64,000 nt of DNA, taken from Chromatiales bacterium. Its GTDB lineage: Bacteria > Pseudomonadota > Gammaproteobacteria > UBA6429. The stretch is from contig JALTJN010000365.1 of assembly GCA_027076405.1 (NCBI GenBank), positions 86,810 through 150,809 of the forward strand, written 5' to 3'. Shown in pieces: positions 57,426-64,000 of the stretch. Position 1 is the first letter of the stretch. Each line of letters starts with the position of its first letter. Position numbers and translations under genes: made by a program. The notes under the pieces are model-generated. The model was not told the origin of the DNA. It did no database searches and saw only the letters and a list, made by a program, of their open reading frames with translations.

Positions 57426-58337
57426 ATGGGATCATCTGGTATATTTATCATCATTTTAGTTGGTTTTGTTTTTTTAACCATATTCAAAGGTATTCGTATG
57501 GTTCCTCAAGGTTACCAATGGACTGTTGAACGCTTTGGACGATATACCCGCACACTAAGACCCGGCTTACGTTTTCTTATCCCTTTTATTGATGGTGTTG
57601 GTTTTAAACAGAATATGATGGAACAGGTTCTTGATGTCACCCCGCAGGAAATTATCAGTTCAGACAATGCCATGGTTACAACCGATGCAGTCTGCTTTTA
57701 CCAGATAATGGATCCTGTTAAGGCTTCCTACGAAGTCAATGACCTTGATCGTGCTCTACAAAATCTGATTATGACAAACATTCGTGCGGTATTAGGTTCA
57801 ATGGAACTGGATCAAATGTTATCTAACCGGGATCGTATCAATGGCGAGCTTCTGGGTAAAATTGATGAAGCAACAAATCCCTGGGGAATCAAAATCACCC
57901 GTGTTGAAATTAAAGATATTACCCCGCCACGCGATCTGGTTGAGTCCATGGCCAATCAAATGAAAGCCGAGCGTGATAAACGCGCACAAATTCTTAATGC
58001 TGAAGGTGAAAAACAAGCAGCTATTGAAGTCGCAGAAGGTGAAAAACGCTCACAAATTCTAAAAGCCGAAGGTGAAAGAGAAGCCGCATTTCGTTTAGCA
58101 GAAGCGCGTGAACGTGAAGCAGAAGCCGAAGCGAAAGCAACTCACATGGTTTCACAAGCCATTAATAATGGTGATCCTCAGGCATTAAACTATTTCATTG
58201 CTCAGGAATACACAAAAACACTCGGCAAAATTGCCGCAAGTGATAATCAAAAATTAGTGCTTATGCCGTTAGAAGCGTCCAATGTAATTGGTTCTCTGGC
58301 TGGAATGAGTGAATTACTCAATTCAGTTAAAAAATAG
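57426..58337 (+). CDS. qmcA: SPFH/Band 7 membrane protease-associated protein (QmcA/paraslipin)
   Basis: The 303 residues have an N-terminal membrane helix (about 5-22), an SPFH domain (GIRMVPQGYQWTVERFGRYTRTLRPGLRFLIPFID near 22-56, then VEIKDITPPRDLVESMANQMKAERDKRA near 159-186) and a long Ala/Glu-rich coiled coil made of EGEKxxxIxxAEGE repeats (about 190-240). The family forms large membrane-bound assemblies tied to FtsH-type proteolysis and membrane microdomains. The NfeD gene follows by 13 bases, the standard qmcA-ybbJ pairing. Confidence 0.95.
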   Translation: MGSSGIFIIILVGFVFLTIFKGIRMVPQGYQWTVERFGRYTRTLRPGLRFLIPFIDGVGFKQNMMEQVLDVTPQEIISSDNAMVTTDAVCFYQIMDPVKASYEVNDLDRALQNLIMTNIRAVLGSMELDQMLSNRDRINGELLGKIDEATNPWGIKITRVEIKDITPPRDLVESMANQMKAERDKRAQILNAEGEKQAAIEVAEGEKRSQILKAEGEREAAFRLAEAREREAEAEAKATHMVSQAINNGDPQALNYFIAQEYTKTLGKIAASDNQKLVLMPLEASNVIGSLAGMSELLNSVKK

Positions 58338-58350
58338 ACAGGATAAAGTT

Positions 58351-58803
58351 ATGGAGTGGTTAACAGAAATATCATCATGGCACTGGGCATCGCTCGGCAT
58401 TATTTTGCTCGTTCTTGAAACTTTAGGCACGGCTGGCTTTTTAATTGGTAGTGCCATTGCTGCTTTCTTAATGGCTGTGGTTATTCTTATCGATCCAAAT
58501 ATGAGCTGGAAATGGCAACTTGCTGTTTTCAGTATCTCAGCCGCTATTTTTAGCGTTATTTATTTAAAACGCTTCGCTAAATTTAATGAAAACACAGATC
58601 AACCCAATCTTAATAATCGCGCAGCACAACATATTGGAAAACGATATACTTTAAAAGAACCGATCGTTAATGGCCAGGGAAGAATACAGGTCGGTGATAC
58701 ATTCTGGAAAGTTAGCTGTGATAAAGACTTACCCGCATCAGCGCAAATAGAAGTAACAGCGATAGATAGCATGACGTTAATTGTGAAAGCAGTTGATAGT
58801 TAA
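58351..58803 (+). CDS. ybbJ: NfeD family membrane protein
   Basis: The start is the ATG at 58351 (150 residues), with AGGA 7 bases upstream; the longer frame to 58309 lies inside qmcA. Two or three membrane helices span about 8-80 and are followed by a C-terminal OB-fold: GKRYTLKEPIVNGQGRIQVGDTFWKV and EVTAIDSMTLIVKAV. NfeD proteins partner the adjacent SPFH protein. The stop shares the bases TTAA with the stop of the convergent yaeQ gene (4-base overlap). Confidence 0.92.
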   Translation: MEWLTEISSWHWASLGIILLVLETLGTAGFLIGSAIAAFLMAVVILIDPNMSWKWQLAVFSISAAIFSVIYLKRFAKFNENTDQPNLNNRAAQHIGKRYTLKEPIVNGQGRIQVGDTFWKVSCDKDLPASAQIEVTAIDSMTLIVKAVDS

Positions 58804-59333
58804 TCCTTTAAATTAATACAGCTTACTTCACACTCACCTGACTCTGTTGCAATATATAAAGAGTCCGCCGTAATACTAACCGAAATATCCATTGTTCTTT
58901 TTGCCATTGTTGCCAGCAACTGAATATTTTCCCAGTCAAACTTATACACTAATGCACTGAACTGATTAACTTTATTGCTTATCTGGCTCCACCAGACATC
59001 TGCTTTTGAATTAAAACTATATATCTTTACCTCTTTTGATAAACGACAAACCTTCTTAATCCGATCAACCGAAGGTTCACCAACATCAATCCATAATAAA
59101 GTTTGCTCATCAAGTGAGCGAAGCCATATATCCGGTTCATCTATCTCGCTGAGTCCTTTTGTAAACATCAGGTTTTCCTGTGAATTAAGACAAAAAGATA
59201 AAACACGGACCATCATTCGTTCAACTGTTTCAGACGGATGTTGCGCTACCGTTAAATTCAAGGTGTCATAATAATTTTTATTAAGATCAGATAATGATAT
59301 TCTAAATTTATAAATTGTTGGTTTAAGTGCCAC
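58800..59333 (-). CDS. yaeQ: YaeQ family protein
   Basis: The 177 residues match YaeQ: MALKPTIYKFRISLSDLNKNYYDTLNLTVAQHPSETVERMMVRVL opening, LSEIDEPDIWLRSLDEQTLLWIDVGEPSVDRIKKVCRLSKEVKIYSF in the middle. YaeQ has a PD-(D/E)XK-related fold without proven nuclease activity; the conserved DEPDIW and WIDVGEP sit where catalytic acids would lie. The start is a GTG at 59333. It is convergent with NfeD. Confidence 0.93.
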   Translation of the reverse strand: MALKPTIYKFRISLSDLNKNYYDTLNLTVAQHPSETVERMMVRVLSFCLNSQENLMFTKGLSEIDEPDIWLRSLDEQTLLWIDVGEPSVDRIKKVCRLSKEVKIYSFNSKADVWWSQISNKVNQFSALVYKFDWENIQLLATMAKRTMDISVSITADSLYIATESGECEVSCINLKD

Positions 59334-59348
59334 CGGGTATATACACCT

Positions 59349-60206
59349 TTATTGTTTAAACTGTTTAACCGTATAACCTTTGTTTCTGAGTTGTTGTAAT
59401 AAGCCGTCCTTACCAACCAGATGCAATGCCCCCACTAAAATCATCTCAATTTTTTTGTCTTTCAGCATTTTTTCAATCTTCGGCATCCAGTTATTATTAC
59501 GTTTAACAAGCAGTAATTGATATAAGTCCGGATAATCACGCATCATGTCATTTAAAGACACTTCTGCCATTTTTTTTTCATCGCCTTTTAACCAGGTCGA
59601 TTTAATGACAGCCATCATTGACTCCATTTGACTCATATCTTTTATCGTACTTAATATGATCTCGTCTTCGTTTCCCTCTCCCATTGAACTTAAAAAGTTT
59701 ATTTGTTGTTCTACAGTCTCAAAATATGAAATTAATTTACCTGAAGATTTTGCTTTTTCATAAAAAAACTGATCAACGCCAACATCAACCATCCCCATTC
59801 TTTTAAGCTCAATAATGGTCATCACAAGAACAATCATTGATGGCTTAAAATGCATAAGCTTATCAATGGACACATTTCTCATTGCCAGATATTTTTCCAG
59901 TTTTTTATATGTTCTTTTATTTAATACATCTTTTAATAACTTACCATCAGAATAAGTCATCACTTGTGACATCTTTTGCGCAAACTTCGGGGTTTGTGCT
60001 TTTGCAATATCGGTTTCAAATACAAGCTTATCGGCTTTTTTAAACGCCATACTAAATTCAACGGGCAGAGGATAATCTTCTTTTTTTAAAACATGAATGG
60101 TTCCGCCTAAATAAATACTATTCCCCTTTTTTGAAACCTCCCAGAGTGAGGTTTCCGAAAAGCATATTGCAGGAAATAAAAACAACATCCATATAATTTT
60201 ATTCAT
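59349..60206 (-). CDS. TraB/GumN family protein
   Basis: The 285 residues begin with a signal peptide (MNKIIWMLFLFPAICFS|ET). The TraB/GumN pattern then appears: SLWEVSKKGNSIYLGGTIHVLKKEDYPLP (first GTIH motif, about 20-48), KADKLVFETDIA, GVDQFFYEKAKSSGK, ETVEQQINFLSSM and a C-terminal MILVGALHLVGKDGLLQQLRNKGY (about 255-278) with the second His. The family is a Tiki-like putative metalloprotease superfamily; a periplasmic peptidase role is inferred. It lies 20 bases after the PqiA-like gene. Confidence 0.9.
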   Translation of the reverse strand: MNKIIWMLFLFPAICFSETSLWEVSKKGNSIYLGGTIHVLKKEDYPLPVEFSMAFKKADKLVFETDIAKAQTPKFAQKMSQVMTYSDGKLLKDVLNKRTYKKLEKYLAMRNVSIDKLMHFKPSMIVLVMTIIELKRMGMVDVGVDQFFYEKAKSSGKLISYFETVEQQINFLSSMGEGNEDEIILSTIKDMSQMESMMAVIKSTWLKGDEKKMAEVSLNDMMRDYPDLYQLLLVKRNNNWMPKIEKMLKDKKIEMILVGALHLVGKDGLLQQLRNKGYTVKQFKQ

Positions 60207-60226
60207 AACATCTCCACATCTTAATA

Positions 60227-60721
60227 TTATTTTAATTTTCTTTCCAGATTAACCATCACAGAAGTAATCAGCATTAGTAATACAACAGCGGCGGTAAAAT
60301 AAAACATACCCGGCTCAATATACACTGAAGCCAGCGCTCCCAGCTTAACTGTCATAATTAAAATCGCAATCACAAAAACGTCCAGCATAGACCAGCGGCC
60401 GTAACGATGCATTAATGCCAGATATTTTGAGTAATTCCGGCTTTCCACCTCTCTTCTAGCAGTAAGTAAAAACAAATAATAGATTTTCAATATCGGCAAG
60501 ACAATGCTAAATAAAAATATTACAACAAAAATAAAATATTGTTGTTCTTCGAGTAACTGGTAAAGCCCGGTTAAAATAGAGACTTCATTTGAAACAATTA
60601 ATAACTTTGTAATCGTCAAAATGGGGAACGTGATACCGGCGATAAATAACCCTAAAGTAACAATCAGAGATAATTGTATTACCTTTGCTACTTTAGGAAA
60701 CTGTTTTGCAATTGTTGTCAT
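60227..60721 (-). CDS. Paraquat-inducible protein A domain protein
   Basis: The 164-residue protein has four membrane spans typical of PqiA (about 17-40, 58-85, 107-130 and 134-155). The PqiA-like motif LPILKIYYLFLL is followed by YGRWSMLDVFVIAILIMTVKLGALASV (about 106-132), the family signature. It is a single PqiA unit; E. coli PqiA has two. PqiA proteins partner MCE-domain PqiB in lipid transport, but no MCE gene is nearby. It is co-directional with TraB/GumN and mtfA genes. Confidence 0.88.
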   Translation of the reverse strand: MTTIAKQFPKVAKVIQLSLIVTLGLFIAGITFPILTITKLLIVSNEVSILTGLYQLLEEQQYFIFVVIFLFSIVLPILKIYYLFLLTARREVESRNYSKYLALMHRYGRWSMLDVFVIAILIMTVKLGALASVYIEPGMFYFTAAVVLLMLITSVMVNLERKLK

Positions 60722-60734
60722 AAAGCTTAATACT

Positions 60735-61508
60735 TCACATCCTTTTTAAACGTGTTAATGGTGTTTGCCGGTAGTATTGTTCAAGTAAATCATGAATATC
60801 AGCATAATGCTTTTTTAATATTTCAGGCCGCTCAAAGAAAACCTCACTAAATACAGCAAAGAACTCTGCCGGTGATGTGGCAGCGTAACAGTTAATACCA
60901 TATAACTTGTCAGCATGGCATTTATGTTTAAAGTTTTCATACCCCTTAGTAAAAGTTTTTGCCCAGTCATTCACCCGCATATTTGAATGCAGAGGCGGAA
61001 AACCATTTGCCGCTCCATTTTGCATATCCAGTTTATGAGCAAACTCATGAATCACCAGATTCTCACCATCCACCTGCCCTGCAATTTCAACATCGTCCCA
61101 CGCTAAAATCACCGGACCACGTATCCATGCTTCTCCCAGTGTATTGACACGAACATTATCAACCACCCCACTCTCATCCGTCACTGTTCTTGATGTAATA
61201 AAACCGGAAGGATAAATAATAATGGTAAAAAAGTTTTTATAATATTCGAGATCGAGATGTAAAATAAGTAAGCACGCTTGTAATGAAACAACCTGTTTCA
61301 TAATAGCTGTCACAACCAAACCTTGCGCTCCCTCAAAGGTTTTATGATGCATAAATAAAATAGTCAGCTCTTTGAGTTTTTTAATTTCAAATTCAGAAAG
61401 CCCTTTTAACAAAGGTAAATAAGAAAAGGCATCATCCCAATCATGAGGCTCCATGGTTGAATTTTTAATAATACGGCGATTTGACCAGTTTTTTATGAAT
61501 GCAAGCAT
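60735..61508 (-). CDS. mtfA: MtfA family zinc-dependent peptidase
   Basis: The 257 residues carry the HExxH-type motif VIHEFAHKLDMQNG (His154, Glu155, His158) and a distal PAEFFAVFSEVFFERP that supplies the third ligand Glu. E. coli MtfA is an aminopeptidase that binds the repressor Mlc (DgsA) and so affects glucose PTS genes; here the same fold is clear but the partner is unknown. It starts at the ATG at 61508 and precedes the PqiA-like gene by 13 bases. Confidence 0.93.
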   Translation of the reverse strand: MLAFIKNWSNRRIIKNSTMEPHDWDDAFSYLPLLKGLSEFEIKKLKELTILFMHHKTFEGAQGLVVTAIMKQVVSLQACLLILHLDLEYYKNFFTIIIYPSGFITSRTVTDESGVVDNVRVNTLGEAWIRGPVILAWDDVEIAGQVDGENLVIHEFAHKLDMQNGAANGFPPLHSNMRVNDWAKTFTKGYENFKHKCHADKLYGINCYAATSPAEFFAVFSEVFFERPEILKKHYADIHDLLEQYYRQTPLTRLKRM

Positions 61509-61592
61509 GCTTTATAATCAGGCATTAATTAACATAAAGAGGTTCTAATCCCTCCCTCCATCAGTTTTTTAGCTTCTATCAATAAATACTTT

Positions 61593-62561
61593 TTATTCAT
61601 CAGGTTGATAGTCGGAAGCATCTAAAGCCTTCACTCTTGGCGAGAAAACGTTATGGAATAATTCAAGATTTTTAAGCAACCAAGTGTGTTGTTCAGCCCA
61701 CCGACTCTTATCTTTTGGATCCATTGCTGTTGTTATAATAATACGATTTTGTTTTGGGTTTTCTCGCCATTCCAACTCAACACCAACTTCCTCTTCAACA
61801 GAAAGTTTATCTTCTTGTAATAAGTTAAAGTGTGCTTTTGAGTTATCACCACAAACAGTGAGAGTGACGGAAAGAATTTTATCCCTAGTATTCACTATGG
61901 CAGACATATGAAAACCCGATCGACCAATTGCAAAAGTCGACCAATGCTGAGGACGAGGCTTCTGTGCTTTTAGTATTTTGCTGTTTTTTGATACAAAATC
62001 ACTAAAAGCCGTCCAGTATTCTAACTGTAATATTTTTGCTTCTGTCAGGTTATCAGAGCTAACATTAGCAGCACCTCTTGAAACAGATTTTCTCCAATCA
62101 TTTGGTTTTGATACAATTTTAAAATGTGGTGCAACGGCAGAACCTTCAATTCGCCAAAGCTCAATCTCGATACCAAAAAAATTAAATCGATCATCCGTTA
62201 TTTCATTCAACCAATCTAATGCAGCCCTATGCTCATCTGTAAAACGATCGGCAATCCAGGCTATAGTTACTGCATTCAAACCCGCTGCATAGGTAAGTAA
62301 TTGACCAAGATGAATGTGGTCTGTTTTTTCTAATTGATTCTCTACTAATACCCAGTTGCCATCGATAGTATTTTTACACAAAATATCCGCACGAAATGGG
62401 CCTACATCTTTCTCTGTCCCTTCTACTTCTAGCTCTATGCCAATAGCCTCCCCCAAAAGTTCGATATTTTCTTCTCGCGCCAACCAAGGCGTGAAATCAG
62501 ATGCCTCAGTTCGCCATATTTCACGGAGATCAACATTCTCTAACTTACCTAATTTAATCAT
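61593..62561 (-). CDS. DUF4268 protein with PD-(D/E)XK-like N-terminal domain
   Basis: In 322 residues, the N-terminal half has RADILC (Asp59) followed after 14 residues by VENQLEKTDHIHLGQLLTYAAGL (Glu74, Gln76, His82, Gln87), the D...ExQ...GQ pattern of nuclease-fold proteins, with Gln in place of the usual Lys. The C-terminal half is DUF4268-like (WTAFSDFVSKNSKILKAQKPRPQHWSTFAIGRSGFHM and RWAEQHTWLLKNLELFHNVFSPRV). It lies 38 bases downstream of hsdR on the same strand, so it is probably an accessory part of a type I restriction locus. Confidence 0.85.
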   Translation of the reverse strand: MIKLGKLENVDLREIWRTEASDFTPWLAREENIELLGEAIGIELEVEGTEKDVGPFRADILCKNTIDGNWVLVENQLEKTDHIHLGQLLTYAAGLNAVTIAWIADRFTDEHRAALDWLNEITDDRFNFFGIEIELWRIEGSAVAPHFKIVSKPNDWRKSVSRGAANVSSDNLTEAKILQLEYWTAFSDFVSKNSKILKAQKPRPQHWSTFAIGRSGFHMSAIVNTRDKILSVTLTVCGDNSKAHFNLLQEDKLSVEEEVGVELEWRENPKQNRIIITTAMDPKDKSRWAEQHTWLLKNLELFHNVFSPRVKALDASDYQPDE

Positions 62562-62599
62562 TTATAATACCCTCTTGTGCCAATCCCACTTCTGCACTT

Positions 62600-64000
62600 T
62601 TAAATACTCCAACTATTACTTAAAACTTCCGCTTGTCGTAAACATAATTCAATTGCTTCTTTTTCAGCATCTGGCGGATACTTCCATTTTTTTAATGCGC
62701 GACGAACAAGATTACGAAGTTTTGCACGCACACTATCACGAACCTGCCAATCAACGGTTGTGCTCTTACGTAATTGCCCTGTTACATATTTCGCTAACTC
62801 TTTTAAATTATTATCGCCTAGCTCTTTAACCGCTGACTCATTTTGAATTAATGCTCTATAGAAGGCTATTTCATCCGGGTTAAGTCCTAGCTTGCTTGCT
62901 TGCGCTAAGTCTTCTTCCATTTCTTTTGCTAAGGCAATTAATTCTTCAATAACTTGAGCCGTCTCAATAGCGCGATTATGATATTTACGGAGTGTTTCAA
63001 GAATACGATCTGAATATTTCATTTCAGAAACAACATCAGTTTTCATCCGCGCTTTGATTTCATCACGCAATAGTTTTTCTAAAAGCTCCATCGCAAGGTT
63101 TCGTTGCGGCATATTTCTTACATCTTCAAGAAACTCATCTGAAAGTAATCCGATATTAGGTTTATCTAGCCCGACCATTTCAAATACATCAGAAATACCT
63201 TCTGCAACGATGGCATTGTCGATAATTTGCTTTAAAGCAGTATTTTTATCTTCATCAGTACGTCGTTTATCTATGCTAGTGAATTTACTTATAGCCGCTT
63301 TAACGGCTGACAAGAAGGCAATTTCCTTTTTCAACCCTTCCGCTTCATCCATTGTGCCACACAAGGTATATGCTTTAAGAATTGCAGCCATGGTATCTAA
63401 GTATCGTTTTTTACCATCTTCTAAACCTAGAATATGATTCATTGCACCAGGTAATAATTGCAATGCATTAGTTTCATATTCGCTGTAATCAAAGCCATGC
63501 AACATACCATGAACGACATCAATTTTTTCTAACAGTATGGCATATGCTTCACGGGTATCTAATGTGGGAGCACCTTTACCCTTCGAATCAGTATACGTTT
63601 TTAATGCATGCTTTAACTCACTAGCAATACCAATGTAATCGACAACTAAGCCACCCGGTTTATCTTTAAACACGCGGTTAACCCTAGCAATGGCCTGCAT
63701 CAAGTTATGGCCTTTCATGGGTTTGTCGATATACATAGTATGACAGTTAGGAGCATCAAAACCGGTGAGCCACATATCCCGCACTATCACCAGTTGCAGT
63801 GGGTCGTTTACGTCTTTAAAACGTTTTTCAAATAATTTTTTAGTTTCTTTATTATGAATGTGCGGTTGCATCTTCGGTTTATCCGATGCTGAACCTGTCA
63901 TAATAACTTTAATGGCACCTTTATTTATATCTGTATCATGCCATTCAGGTTTTATGGCAACGATGGCGTTGTACATATCCACACATATTTCACGACTCAT
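62600..64000 (-). CDS. hsdR: Type I restriction endonuclease subunit R (HsdR), C-terminal part
   Basis: The reading frame is open to the window edge, so the N-terminus (nuclease and most helicase motifs) is missing. The 466 residues present start in helicase domain 2: [52 protein letters not shown] holds motifs V and VI. The remainder is the helical C-terminal region of HsdR (KRMLSEL-like stretches, [26 protein letters not shown] at the end), which binds HsdM/HsdS. HsdR translocates and cleaves DNA with HsdM and HsdS; those genes, if present, lie beyond the right edge. Confidence 0.93.
   Translation of the reverse strand: MSREICVDMYNAIVAIKPEWHDTDINKGAIKVIMTGSASDKPKMQPHIHNKETKKLFEKRFKDVNDPLQLVIVRDMWLTGFDAPNCHTMYIDKPMKGHNLMQAIARVNRVFKDKPGGLVVDYIGIASELKHALKTYTDSKGKGAPTLDTREAYAILLEKIDVVHGMLHGFDYSEYETNALQLLPGAMNHILGLEDGKKRYLDTMAAILKAYTLCGTMDEAEGLKKEIAFLSAVKAAISKFTSIDKRRTDEDKNTALKQIIDNAIVAEGISDVFEMVGLDKPNIGLLSDEFLEDVRNMPQRNLAMELLEKLLRDEIKARMKTDVVSEMKYSDRILETLRKYHNRAIETAQVIEELIALAKEMEEDLAQASKLGLNPDEIAFYRALIQNESAVKELGDNNLKELAKYVTGQLRKSTTVDWQVRDSVRAKLRNLVRRALKKWKYPPDAEKEAIELCLRQAEVLSNSWSI

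Noticed and set aside
61562..61592. Frame break joining the DUF4268 gene to hsdR
   Set aside because: The DUF4268 gene has its own ATG, a normal length and a separate domain; hsdR ends properly at 62600. They are two genes, not one broken gene.

Overview
The window is an AT-rich chromosomal segment of a free-living gammaproteobacterium. Three conserved gene neighbourhoods support this: folD/cysS/ppiB/lpxH; a gyrA-serC-serA-pheA-hisC-tyrA-aroA-cmk-rpsA-ihfB 'supraoperon'; and mtaD-ubiG-phosphatase-yciK, which in pseudomonads lies next to gyrA. Monomeric isocitrate dehydrogenase, a Gram-negative lipid A enzyme (lpxH), ubiquinone synthesis (ubiG) and hpnCDE squalene genes fit an aerobic aquatic gammaproteobacterium. 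I do not assign a genus. No rRNA, tRNA, transposase, phage structural gene or CRISPR array was seen.

Layout. 1-5159: one-carbon metabolism (folD), translation (cysS), two cyclophilins (periplasmic and cytosolic) and lpxH. 5161-11845: a lipoprotein/DUF455/glycerate-kinase operon, a small membrane protein with its own promoter and terminator, a membrane protein of unknown role and a membrane-bound GGDEF-EAL protein. 12006-14672: a lone assimilatory nitrate reductase. 14911-29136 (minus strand): the supraoperon, carrying aromatic amino acid, serine and histidine-type aminotransferase genes together with gyrA, cmk, rpsA and ihfB, with a GDP-mannose gene (manC) spliced into it. 29523-39765 (plus strand): mtaD, ubiG, a sugar-phosphate phosphatase, rmuC, the squalene genes hpnC, hpnD and hpnE, yciK and a GST-like protein.

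39893-44043 is the accessory part of the window. A zinc-ribbon/nuclease/NUMOD protein, an HNH protein (YajD) and a tight four-gene operon (YeeN/YebC, a DnaT-domain-like mini-protein, a GIY-YIG-like protein and DUF3293) sit side by side, surrounded by palindromic repeats. 44193-48724 is an RND pump with its TolC-like channel but no adaptor. 48889-49581 is an Mrr-like protein whose catalytic lysine position is changed. 49638-61508 returns to core genes (monomeric IDH, phosphoesterase, SQR-like flavoprotein, GDSL esterase, nitronate monooxygenase-like protein, qmcA-nfeD, yaeQ, TraB/GumN, PqiA, MtfA). The right edge enters a type I restriction locus (a DUF4268 protein and the 3' part of hsdR).

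Four distinct families of short interspersed inverted repeats occupy intergenic gaps. One (CCACGAAGGACAC type) has four copies in or next to the housekeeping operons and supplies the tyrA stop codon. The best candidates for something undescribed are the nuclease-fold cluster at 39893-44043 and the DUF4268/hsdR pairing. Both are inferences from domain content and gene spacing, not demonstrated systems.
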